From contig JAPLPQ010000047.1 of assembly GCA_026400105.1 (NCBI GenBank), forward strand, positions 57,677 to 121,676: 64,000 nt of DNA, written 5' to 3'. The notes under the pieces are model-generated. The model did not search any database. It was not told the DNA's origin and saw nothing but the letters and a program-made list of their open reading frames with translations. The translations under genes and the position numbers were made by a program. Source of the stretch: Burkholderiales bacterium. Lineage in GTDB: Bacteria > Pseudomonadota > Gammaproteobacteria > Burkholderiales > Burkholderiaceae_C. The stretch's first letter is position 1, and each line of letters starts with the position of its first letter. Of this stretch, positions 37,214-45,162 are shown piece by piece.

Positions 37214-39184
37214 TCAGCGACCGTTGCTGAAGGTCTTGGCGGCCTGCAGGCTGGCCTTGTCGGTCTTGCCATAGGTCGGCGCAGTCTTGTCGCTCGGCGT
37301 GGCATACCAGGTCTGGTTCTTGCTGCCGCCCGAAGCCGCCCAGCTGACGAAGTCGGCATAGGCCGCCTCGACGCGAACCGCCTCGGCCGGGTAATTCCAG
37401 AGCGCCGGAATATTGAGCGCCCAGGGCAGGCCCTTGCTGGTCATGTAGGTATAGCTCGTGCCCAGCTTGCTGGCATCGGCCCCGGTATTGAACAGGCTGG
37501 CGTCGGCGCGAGCCGACGGCTTCTTGCCCGGCAAGTGCACCTCGAGGCCCGGCTTTTCAGTGCGGAACAGGAAGGGGTCGTAGGGCGTGGCCGGGAAGCT
37601 GCCGGCATACAGGGGCGAGCGGTCGGTCAGGGCACCGCTGCTCTTGGTCTTCATCTTCACGACCAGCTTGAACTCGGTGAAACCGGCGATCGGGCAGCCG
37701 GCCGCCGCGTTGTAGAAGCCCAGCGACTTGCAGTTGCTGTCGGACTGGCTGGCCTGTAAGGCGTAGGCGTCCTTGAATATCTCGAACACCGCCTGCTTGT
37801 GCAGGCTCTTGTCGAGCGGGACCAGCGCCTTCTCGGACGCCTGGTTGTTGACATCGATCGTGGTCAAGGTGGCCGACTCGACATCGTCAGGCAGGATGCC
37901 CGGCAGCGCGAGCGCAAAACCGTTGCGGAAGCCCGCGCCACGCGCGTCGAGACGCATGGTCATCTCGAGACGCGAGACCTTGCCGGCCGCGTGCTTGATC
38001 TCGCGACTGCGGTAGCGCACGACCATGTCGTTGAGGTCATAGTCGCCCTCGAAAGGCCAGTTGTCCTCGTAAGCCAGCGTGGCCCAGCCGTTGCTGCTCG
38101 GGTAATCCTGGTACTTCGACGCGGTCGGATCGTTGGGGTAGCTGTCGTTCAGGTCGAGCACGCCGTCGCCATCGCTGTCCTTGTTCGAGGCAGTGATCGG
38201 GCTGATCTGGGGCAGGTTGGTGATGTTCTCGGACCCGGACGGCGTCACATGCACGGCCATCAGCACGTCGTTGAAATCGTGGTCGCCGCCGGTGCGGTTC
38301 ATGTCCTCGAAGCCCAGGACCAGGCGCTGGAACTTGCGCGCGCCATCCGTGCTGTCCACCTCGGCTTCGTTGAGCAGGATGGTGTGCTGGCGCAGGTTGC
38401 GGGCATCGTCGGGCTCGGGGTTGAGCGCCTTGAGGGAATAGAAGGGCGTGCGGCCCTGGCTCAGGATGCGCTCGTCGGTGCCTGGCGTCTGGGTGGTGCC
38501 GGGAGCGTTGGAGCCGCCGGAGAGCCGGAGATCCCGGCCATCGCCGCGCCAGCCACCGGGGACGATGAAGAAGCCCACACCCACGGGCTTGCTGCCGGTG
38601 TTGACACGGAACGAAACGGTGCTCGCGGTGGTGGAGGTCGCGACCTTGAAGGGCAGCTGGTTGTCCTGGCTGGCGTTGGGGAAGAAGATCTGCTCGGCCG
38701 TGATCGACGCCAGCAGTTGTTCGCGGGTCGCGCCACTGCTGAGCTTTTGCGCGAAGTCCTCGGGGTCGTAGATGAAGTAGCCGACGCTGTTGCTGAAACC
38801 GGCACCCTCGGAGAGGAAGCTCACATGGAGGTCGGCCTGGATACCGGCCTTGAGCACGAGGTTGGTCTGGTCATCGGAACTCAGACTCACGCGCGTGTTG
38901 TTCTTGATGTTGAGGCCCTCGGGAATCATCACCCCGATGCGCTTGAGCAGGTCCGACGCCAGAGGAGGAATCGTCAACAACGCGAGATCAGTCTGGTAGG
39001 CCGAATGGGTGGGCGCACCCGTGCTCGTGTTGTAGGGCAGGTTGCCGTAGGTCGGCGTTCCCACCTGCCCCAGGTATTGCCAGATGATCTTGTTGCCGGT
39101 GACGGTGGTATAGCCCGTCAGGCCCAGAGTCGCAGCCGCAGCGATGGCCGTCACGGCAAAAAGCCGCTGTTTATTCGTTGCCAT
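37214..39184 (-). CDS. Exported LruC-domain protein with DUF4114
   Basis: 656 residues from the ATG at 39184; the frame continues upstream but crosses the CBS-gene terminator. A signal-like hydrophobic start (F-A-V-T-A-I-A-A-A-A-T-L-G-L) is followed by a DUF4114-type region ending G-D-H-D-F-N-D-V-L-M-A-V near residue 298. A thrombospondin type-3-like calcium motif D-S-D-G-D-G-V-L-D-L-N-D (about 332-343) comes next, then an LruC region beginning A-Y-E-D-N-W-P-F-E-G-D-Y-D-L-N-D-M-V-V near 375. Such proteins occur on the outer surface of Bacteroidetes and some Proteobacteria. Function is unknown; calcium-stabilised adhesion or matrix roles are guesses. Confidence 0.85.
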   Translation of the reverse strand: MATNKQRLFAVTAIAAAATLGLTGYTTVTGNKIIWQYLGQVGTPTYGNLPYNTSTGAPTHSAYQTDLALLTIPPLASDLLKRIGVMIPEGLNIKNNTRVSLSSDDQTNLVLKAGIQADLHVSFLSEGAGFSNSVGYFIYDPEDFAQKLSSGATREQLLASITAEQIFFPNASQDNQLPFKVATSTTASTVSFRVNTGSKPVGVGFFIVPGGWRGDGRDLRLSGGSNAPGTTQTPGTDERILSQGRTPFYSLKALNPEPDDARNLRQHTILLNEAEVDSTDGARKFQRLVLGFEDMNRTGGDHDFNDVLMAVHVTPSGSENITNLPQISPITASNKDSDGDGVLDLNDSYPNDPTASKYQDYPSSNGWATLAYEDNWPFEGDYDLNDMVVRYRSREIKHAAGKVSRLEMTMRLDARGAGFRNGFALALPGILPDDVESATLTTIDVNNQASEKALVPLDKSLHKQAVFEIFKDAYALQASQSDSNCKSLGFYNAAAGCPIAGFTEFKLVVKMKTKSSGALTDRSPLYAGSFPATPYDPFLFRTEKPGLEVHLPGKKPSARADASLFNTGADASKLGTSYTYMTSKGLPWALNIPALWNYPAEAVRVEAAYADFVSWAASGGSKNQTWYATPSDKTAPTYGKTDKASLQAAKTFSNGR

Positions 39185-39200
39185 GATCAGTATAAGTATT

Positions 39201-39240
39201 AAAAAAGAAAAGAGCAGTCTACTGGCAAGGCAGACTGCTC
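39201..39240 (-). terminator. Intrinsic terminator of the CBS-domain gene
   Basis: On the minus strand GAGCAGTCT and AGACTGCTC (39232-39240 with 39212-39220) form a 9-bp stem followed by TTTTCTTTTTT. It lies after the CBS gene stop (39282) and before the LruC gene start (39184). A second small dyad CCAGAAT/ATTCTGG is at 39246-39263. Confidence 0.88.
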
Positions 39241-39281
39241 TGTGACCAGAATGTAAATTCTGGTGTGGGCGTGGGACCAGG

Positions 39282-39737
39282 TCAGGACTTCTCGTCGACC
39301 TCCTGCTCCGGCCATTCGCGGATATAGGCCTTGAGCATCTTGTTCTCGAAGTTCTGGTTGTCGACGATGGCCTTGGCAACGTCGTAGAAGCTGATCACGC
39401 CCATCAGCATCTTGCCGTCCATCACCGGCATGTAGCGGGTATGGCTTTCCAGCATCAGCGGGCGGACCTGCTCGAGCTCGGTCTCGGGCGTGCAGGTCGA
39501 TGGACTGCGGTCCATGATCTTGTCCACGGTCTTGCCGGCGACGGTGCCGGCGTTGCGGGCCAGGGTCTTGATCACCTCGCGGAAAGTCAGCATGCCGACC
39601 AGCTGACCATTCTCCATCACGGCGAGCGAGCCGATGTCGAACTCGGCCATGGTCTCGATGGCGTGCGAGAGTTTCTCGTCGGGGGACACGGTGTAGAGGG
39701 TGCCGCCCTTGACGCGCAGGATGTCGCTGACTTTCAT
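39282..39737 (-). CDS. CBS-domain pair protein
   Basis: 151 residues from the ATG at 39737; the frame is open to 39788. Two CBS motifs are visible: T-V-S-P-D-E-K-L-S-H-A-I-E-T-M with D-I-G-S-L-A-V-M-E-N-G-Q-L-V-G-M-L-T in the first, and T-C-T-P-E-T-E-L with Y-M-P-V-M-D-G-K-M-L-M-G-V-I-S in the second. Stand-alone CBS pairs bind adenosine nucleotides and regulate partners; the partner is not evident. It has its own terminator, so it is a single-gene unit. Confidence 0.9.
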   Translation of the reverse strand: MKVSDILRVKGGTLYTVSPDEKLSHAIETMAEFDIGSLAVMENGQLVGMLTFREVIKTLARNAGTVAGKTVDKIMDRSPSTCTPETELEQVRPLMLESHTRYMPVMDGKMLMGVISFYDVAKAIVDNQNFENKMLKAYIREWPEQEVDEKS

Positions 39738-39845
39738 ATTGTTCTGCTCCTTGGGCGCACCAGCGCACCCGACACAAATATAGCCCACAAATCCTGCCCG
39801 CGAGGGCCTGCCAGGCAGGGGAAATCCCGCTTGTTGCAGCGCGGC

Positions 39846-41114
39846 TCAGGCCGCCGGGGTCGGCAAGGCGTCAGCCAGCGTCAGCACCGACCAGCCACTG
39901 ACCTGCCAGAGCGCCTGCGTGCCGGCGTTCAGCGGCAGGCAGAGCGCCTGCAGCAGCGGGGCCAGCGGCGTCGTGGCCGGGTCGACCAGCAGCACATGGC
40001 GCCCATCGGTCTCGCTCAGGCGGCCGATCCAGTCCAGCGCCTCCAGCGCCTCCAGCGGGGGCTCGATCTGCAAGGGATCGACGCGCAACTGGCGCGCGAG
40101 CGACTCGAGACTGCAGCCGCGCCGGCCATCGCCGCGCGCCCGCTCCAGGCAATCCAGCAGTTCGAGCGCGAGCTGCAGATCCCAGCCTGGCGCATCGGAA
40201 TGGCGCTCGATGCCGCCGACCAGACTGGGCAGATAGGCCGTCAGCACGGCGCCGAGCAGCACGATCACCCAGCCGGTATAGAGCCAGATCAGCAGGATCG
40301 GCACGGTCGCGAAGGCGCCGTAGACGACCGAATAGGTCGGCACCTGCGCCAGGTACCAGCCCAGCACGCGCTTGGCCAGCTCGATGCCGGTCGATGCCAG
40401 GCAGGCACCGACGAAGGCATGCGACCAGCGCACCGGCGCATTCGGAACGAAGCGGTAGAGCGCCGCCATGCCGGTCAGGCCGAGCAGGAACTCGACCGCG
40501 CCGAGCGCGAACTGGACGCCGCCCGGCACCGCGCTGACCCAGCCGCGCGAGGCCGACACGGCATAGGAGCTCAGGCTCAGGCTGGCGCCCAGCAGCAGCG
40601 GCCCCAGCGTCAGCACCGCCCAGTAGATCAGCACGCGCTGGGTCAGCGAGCGTGGCTGGCGCACGCGCCAGATGTCGTTGAGCTTGCGGTCTATCGTCAG
40701 CACCAGCGTCAGCGCGGTCACGAGCAGGAACACCGCTCCGGCCCAGCCCATCTTGCCGGCCTGCTGCGAGAACTGCAGCAGGTAGTTACTGACCTGGCGC
40801 GCGATCTGGTCCGGAATCAGGCTCTGGATCAGCCACTGCTGCAGCTGCGCCTGCAGCCGGCCGAAGACCGGAAAGGCGCTGAAGATGGCCAGGCCGACCG
40901 TGAACAGCGGCACCAGCGAGATCGTGGTGGTGAAGGTCAGGCTGCCGGCCGTGATGCCGAGCCGGTCCTCGCGGAAGCGCTCGCGCAGCGTCAGCGCGGT
41001 AATGCGCCAGGGAAAACGGCCCAGCGCCTGCAGCAAAGCAGGCAGCCAGGCGTCGATCAAATGCAGGCGGCCGGACTGGCGCGCGCGCGACGGAATTCTC
41101 ATCGCCGGTATCAT
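39846..41114 (-). CDS. YihY/UPF0761-family inner membrane protein
   Basis: 422 residues from the ATG at 41114; another ATG at 41102 is equally possible, and the frame runs on upstream as a shadow. Six membrane segments are expected. The family start L-G-I-T-A-G-S-L-T-F-T-T-T-I-S-L-V-P-L-F-T and W-L-Y-T-G-W-V-I-V-L-L-G-A are typical. The last 120 residues form a soluble domain with winged-helix character. The family was once misnamed ribonuclease BN; its role is unresolved. It is divergent from a DUF2069 gene, with only 21 bases between the starts. Confidence 0.88.
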   Translation of the reverse strand: MIPAMRIPSRARQSGRLHLIDAWLPALLQALGRFPWRITALTLRERFREDRLGITAGSLTFTTTISLVPLFTVGLAIFSAFPVFGRLQAQLQQWLIQSLIPDQIARQVSNYLLQFSQQAGKMGWAGAVFLLVTALTLVLTIDRKLNDIWRVRQPRSLTQRVLIYWAVLTLGPLLLGASLSLSSYAVSASRGWVSAVPGGVQFALGAVEFLLGLTGMAALYRFVPNAPVRWSHAFVGACLASTGIELAKRVLGWYLAQVPTYSVVYGAFATVPILLIWLYTGWVIVLLGAVLTAYLPSLVGGIERHSDAPGWDLQLALELLDCLERARGDGRRGCSLESLARQLRVDPLQIEPPLEALEALDWIGRLSETDGRHVLLVDPATTPLAPLLQALCLPLNAGTQALWQVSGWSVLTLADALPTPAA

Positions 41115-41135
41115 GCCATCGCTGCAAGACAAGAC

Positions 41136-41621
41136 ATGAAAAAAACCCGCCCCGACCCCATGCCCGACGCCCCTCCGGGCACCGTCCTTCCCACCCCGGC
41201 CGGGGTGGACTTCGCGCGGCGTGCCGCCGTCGCCTGCACCCTGGCGCTGATCGTGCTCGGGCTGGCCTGGGAGCTGTGGCTGGCGCCGCTGCGTCCGGGC
41301 GGCTCGACGCTGGCGCTCAAGGTACTGCCGCTGTGCCTGCCGCTGGCCGGCCTGCTGAAGAACCGCATGTACACCTACCGCATGCTGAGCCTGCTGGTCT
41401 GGCTCTATGTCATGGAAGGCTCGGTACGGGCCTGGAGCGACAAGGGCCTGTCGGCCTGGCTGGCCGGGCTCGAGCTGCTGCTGTGCCTGGGCCTGTTCGT
41501 CGCCTGCACCATCCATATCCGGCTGCGACTGAAGGCCGCGCGTGCCGCGCTGGCTGCAGCGGCCAATACCGATGCCGATACCGGCGCTGCCACGGCCCCT
41601 TCCCAACGGGAGACGACTTGA
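41136..41621 (+). CDS. DUF2069 small membrane protein
   Basis: 161 residues with four membrane segments, L-A-W-E-L-W-L-A-P in the first and K-V-L-P-L-C-L-P-L-A-G-L-L-K-N-R-M-Y-T-Y-R in the second and loop, which is the DUF2069 signature. The stop overlaps the next start (TGATG at 41619-41623), coupling it to the FAD-linked oxidase. Function is unknown. Confidence 0.88.
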   Translation: MKKTRPDPMPDAPPGTVLPTPAGVDFARRAAVACTLALIVLGLAWELWLAPLRPGGSTLALKVLPLCLPLAGLLKNRMYTYRMLSLLVWLYVMEGSVRAWSDKGLSAWLAGLELLLCLGLFVACTIHIRLRLKAARAALAAAANTDADTGAATAPSQRETT

Positions 41622-43063
41622 TGAACGACTCGAACGATCTGCTGTCGGCCCTGCGCGCGGCCGTCGGCACCCAGCAGGTGCTGACCCATGAGGACCCGGC
41701 CACCGACCTCGCGGCCTACGAGCAGGACTGGCGCCGACGCCACCGCGGCCGCGCGCTGGCCGTGGTGCGCCCGGGCAGCACGGCCGAGGTCGCCGCCGTG
41801 GTCCAGGCCTGCGCGGCGGCCGGCGTGGCCATCGTGCCGCAGGGCGGCAACACCGGACTGGTGGTCGGCAGCGTGCCCGACGCCAGCGGAAAGCAGGTGC
41901 TGCTGAGCCTGCAGCGCATGAACCGGGTGCGCGCGCTCGACGCCGCCAACCTGACGCTGACGGTCGACGCCGGCTGCATCCTGCAGGCCGCGCAGCAGGC
42001 CGCCGAGGCCGCCGGCCTGCTGCTGCCGCTGAGCCTGGCGGCCGAAGGCAGCTGCACCATCGGCGGCAACCTGGCCAGCAACGCCGGTGGCACCCAGGTG
42101 CTGCGCTACGGCAACGCGCGCGAACAATGCCTGGGTCTCGAAGTGGTCACGCCGCAGGGTGAGGTCTGGGACGGCCTGATCGGCCTGCGCAAGGACAACA
42201 CCGGCTACGACCTGCGCGACCTCTACATCGGCAGCGAGGGCACGCTGGGCATCATCACCGGCGCCACGCTCAAGCTGCAGCCGCAGCCGGCCGCCAAGCT
42301 GACGGCCTGGGCCGCGCTGCCATCGATCGAGGCCGCAGTCGAGCTGCTCGGGCTGGCGCAGCGCCAGCTCGGCGCCGGCCTGACCGGCTTCGAGGCCATG
42401 AGCCGCTTTTCGCTGTCGCTGGTCGACAAGCATTACCCGCAGCTGCGCGTGCCGCTGTGGCAGGACCATCCCTGGTGTGTGCTGCTCGAGAACTCCGACA
42501 GCGAGAGCGAGGCCCATGCGCGCGAGCGCTTCGAGGCACTGCTCGAAGCCGCGCTCGAACAGGGCTGCGTGAGCGACGCCATCGTCGCCGAGAGCCTGGG
42601 CCAGGCACACAACCTGTGGCATATCCGCGAGAGCATCTCGCTGGCGCAAAGCGAGGAAGGCCTCAACATCAAGCACGACATCAGCCTGCCGGTGTCGGCT
42701 ATTTGCCACTTCTGCGCCGAGACCGATGCGCAGCTGGCCGCCGAGATCCCGGGCGTGCGGCTGGTCAACTTCGGCCATCTGGGCGACGGCAACCTGCACT
42801 ACAACGTGCAGGCGCCCGAGGGCGGCGACCCGGCCGCCTTCCTGCGCGAGCAGGAAACCCGCATCAACCATATCGTGTTCGACTCGGTGCGCCGCCATGG
42901 CGGCTCGATCAGCGCCGAGCATGGCATCGGCAGCCTGAAGGCCGAGACGCTGCCGCAGTACAAGCACCCGGTCGCGCTCGCGCTGATGCGCCGCATCAAG
43001 GCCGCGCTCGACCCGCAGGGCATCATGAACCCGGGACGGGTGCTGATACAGGACCAGCGCTGA
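41621..43063 (+). CDS. GlcD-like FAD-binding oxidase (2-hydroxy acid dehydrogenase type)
   Basis: 480 residues. An FAD-binding PCMH domain contains V-P-Q-G-G-N-T-G-L-V and E-G-S-C-T-I-G-G-N-L-A-S-N-A-G-G, followed by L-Y-I-G-S-E-G-T-L-G-I-I-T. The FAD-oxidase C-terminal domain ends with H-L-G-D-G-N-L-H-Y-N and S-A-E-H-G-I-G-S-L-K. This group includes glycolate oxidase GlcD, D-lactate and D-2-hydroxyglutarate dehydrogenases. Without GlcE and GlcF beside it, a single-subunit D-2-hydroxy acid dehydrogenase is more likely than glycolate oxidase. Confidence 0.9.
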   Translation: MNDSNDLLSALRAAVGTQQVLTHEDPATDLAAYEQDWRRRHRGRALAVVRPGSTAEVAAVVQACAAAGVAIVPQGGNTGLVVGSVPDASGKQVLLSLQRMNRVRALDAANLTLTVDAGCILQAAQQAAEAAGLLLPLSLAAEGSCTIGGNLASNAGGTQVLRYGNAREQCLGLEVVTPQGEVWDGLIGLRKDNTGYDLRDLYIGSEGTLGIITGATLKLQPQPAAKLTAWAALPSIEAAVELLGLAQRQLGAGLTGFEAMSRFSLSLVDKHYPQLRVPLWQDHPWCVLLENSDSESEAHARERFEALLEAALEQGCVSDAIVAESLGQAHNLWHIRESISLAQSEEGLNIKHDISLPVSAICHFCAETDAQLAAEIPGVRLVNFGHLGDGNLHYNVQAPEGGDPAAFLREQETRINHIVFDSVRRHGGSISAEHGIGSLKAETLPQYKHPVALALMRRIKAALDPQGIMNPGRVLIQDQR

Positions 43064-43119
43064 ACGCTGATCTGGATTGCATCGCTAAAATGTTTCGTTT
43101 TATCTAGCCAGCCAGCGCC

Positions 43120-44082
43120 GTGAAGCAATACCTAGACCTCGTCCGCACCGTCTTCGAGCAGGGCAGCTGGCAGACCAACCGCACCGGCATCCGCACGCTG
43201 AGCCTGCCGGGCGCAGCGATGCGCTTCGACCTGAGTCAGGGCTTCCCGGCCGTCACGACCAAGAAGCTGGCCTTCAAGTCGGCGGTCGGCGAGCTGGTCG
43301 GCTTCCTGCGCGGCTACCGCAGCGCGGCCGAGTTCCGCGCGCTCGGCTGCAAGGTCTGGGACCAGAACGCCAACGAGAACGCCGCCTGGCTGGCCAACCC
43401 CTACCGCCTGGGCGAGGACGACCTGGGCCCGGTCTACGGCGTGCAGTGGCGCAACTGGCCGGCGTTCAAGGCCCTGCCCGCCTCGGCAGCGGGCCAGATC
43501 GCGGATGCGGTGGGACGCGGCTATGTCCGCATCGCCCACACGCTGGACGGCCAGGTCGTGCTCTACAAGGCGGTCGACCAGCTGCGGCAATGCCTCGACA
43601 CCATCATCAACCACCCGAGCGACCGCCGCATCATCTTCCACGGCTGGAACTGGGCCCAGCTCGAGGAAATGGCGCTGCCGCCCTGCCACCTGCTGTACCA
43701 GTTCCTGCCCAACGCGGCCACGCGCGAGATCTCGCTCTGCCTCTACATCCGCAGCAACGACCTGGGACTGGGCACGCCGTTCAACCTGACCGAGGGCGCG
43801 GCGCTGCTGCACCTGGTCGGACGCCTGACCGGCTTCAAGCCGAAATGGTTCAGCTACTTCATCGGCGACGCACATATCTACGAGAACCATGTCCCGATGC
43901 TGCAGGAGCAGCTCACGCGCGAGCCGCTGCCGGCGCCGCAGCTGGTGCTGTCGGACCGGATTCCCGACTACGCCGTGACCGGCCAGTACCAGCCCGAGTG
44001 GCTCGAAATGGTCGAGCCGGGCGACTTCAGCCTGGCCGGCTACCAGCACCATGCCCACCTGACGGCGCCGATGGCGGTCTGA
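43120..44082 (+). CDS. thyA: Thymidylate synthase
   Basis: 320 residues, starting with GTG. It methylates dUMP to dTMP with methylene-tetrahydrofolate. The catalytic cysteine is C189 in [10 protein letters not shown], with the arginine pair of the phosphate site in D-R-R. The enzyme is longer than the 264-residue E. coli form; extra residues lie around positions 85-150 ([16 protein letters not shown] then a variable block). Dcd, which supplies dUMP precursors, is 7 kb away. The glycine cleavage operon earlier in the window makes its methylene-folate cofactor. Confidence 0.95.
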   Translation: MKQYLDLVRTVFEQGSWQTNRTGIRTLSLPGAAMRFDLSQGFPAVTTKKLAFKSAVGELVGFLRGYRSAAEFRALGCKVWDQNANENAAWLANPYRLGEDDLGPVYGVQWRNWPAFKALPASAAGQIADAVGRGYVRIAHTLDGQVVLYKAVDQLRQCLDTIINHPSDRRIIFHGWNWAQLEEMALPPCHLLYQFLPNAATREISLCLYIRSNDLGLGTPFNLTEGAALLHLVGRLTGFKPKWFSYFIGDAHIYENHVPMLQEQLTREPLPAPQLVLSDRIPDYAVTGQYQPEWLEMVEPGDFSLAGYQHHAHLTAPMAV

Positions 44083-44126
44083 GCAGGCGCCGGATCAGGC
44101 GCCAGCGCCGCCTGCACGCTTGACGC

Positions 44127-44441
44127 TCAGGCCTCGATCAGTTTGACGCCATAGCCCTGGCCCGAGGCAATGACCTCGAGCAGGCGGTCGATGTTCGGGT
44201 GCTTGCCCGGGTTGGCGCGCGCGTCCACGGTGTGCTCGGCAAAGATCTCCAGCCCCTGCTCGGCGGCGGCCCCATTGATGGCTCCATGCTGGGCGGCCAG
44301 CGCGGCATAGACCGCCAGCGAGCCGGCCTTGCCCGGCTTGTTCTCGATCGTGGCGACCACGGCACCAGCGCCGTCGATCAGCTCCAGCGCGGCCAGATGG
44401 GCGATGGAGGGGAGTTGCTTGAGGTTGTCGGCGAAGGCCAT
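44127..44441 (-). CDS. DUF2322 family protein
   Basis: 104 residues, beginning M-A-F-A-D-N-L-K-Q-L-P and containing H-P-N-I-D-R-L-L and a G-Y-G-V-K-L-I-E end, matching small DUF2322 proteins of beta- and gammaproteobacteria. No catalytic motif or membrane segment is visible. It stands alone between thyA (convergent) and a LysE gene on the same strand. Confidence 0.82.
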   Translation of the reverse strand: MAFADNLKQLPSIAHLAALELIDGAGAVVATIENKPGKAGSLAVYAALAAQHGAINGAAAEQGLEIFAEHTVDARANPGKHPNIDRLLEVIASGQGYGVKLIEA

Positions 44442-44505
44442 CTGGCTGTCCTGTCAATGAGGGAGGGAAGGAAAGCCCGCTATTGTGCCGCGGCCTCGGA
44501 TCAGC

Positions 44506-45138
44506 TCAATGCGCCGCCTGCTTCAGCGTGGCCAGCAAGGTCGCCGCCGCGCCGAACAGGCCGCCGAAGACCCGGTTGAGCAGGCGCTGCTGCCCCGGCT
44601 CGCGCAGCAGCCTCAGGACCCTGGCCGCCAGCCCGGTGTAGCCGGCCATGACCACCAGGTCGACCGCCACCATGGTCAGCGTCATCAGCAGATACTGCGC
44701 CAGCAGCGGCCGGCTGGTATCGAGGAACTGCGGCAGCACGGCCAGGATGAATACGATCGCCTTGGGATTGCTCGCGTTGACGACAAAGCCGCGCAGCACC
44801 AGCGCCAGCGGGCGCCCACGCCTGAGATCGACCGGCTCGGTGGCAAGCGCACTGGGCGGCGCGCTCCACTGTTTCCAGCCCAGATACAGCAGATACAGCA
44901 CACCGAACCACTTGATGAAGGCAAAGGCCAGCTCGGAAGCGGCCAGCAGCGCACCGACACCAGCCGCGACTACCGCGATCTGTAGCACCAGCGCCAGCTG
45001 CAGGCCGATGGCGTTCCAGTAGCCACGGCGGAAGCCAAAATTCAGCCCCGACGACATCGAGGCAATCGCACCCGCGCCGGGCGACAGGCTGATCAGCCAG
45101 CAGGCCAGGAAAAAAGCCAGCCAGGTATCCCAGGTCAT
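44506..45138 (-). CDS. LysE/RhtB-family amino acid exporter
   Basis: 210 residues with six membrane segments. The start W-L-A-F-F-L-A-C-W-L-I-S-L-S-P-G-A-G-A-I-A matches the family (S-P-G-P in many members), as does G-F-R-R-G-Y-W-N-A-I-G. Members export homoserine, threonine, lysine or related amino acids. It may be co-transcribed with the PAS-GGDEF-EAL gene that ends 24 bases upstream on the same strand. Confidence 0.9.
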   Translation of the reverse strand: MTWDTWLAFFLACWLISLSPGAGAIASMSSGLNFGFRRGYWNAIGLQLALVLQIAVVAAGVGALLAASELAFAFIKWFGVLYLLYLGWKQWSAPPSALATEPVDLRRGRPLALVLRGFVVNASNPKAIVFILAVLPQFLDTSRPLLAQYLLMTLTMVAVDLVVMAGYTGLAARVLRLLREPGQQRLLNRVFGGLFGAAATLLATLKQAAH

Positions 45139-45162
45139 ACAAACACTCCGTCAATCCTCAGT

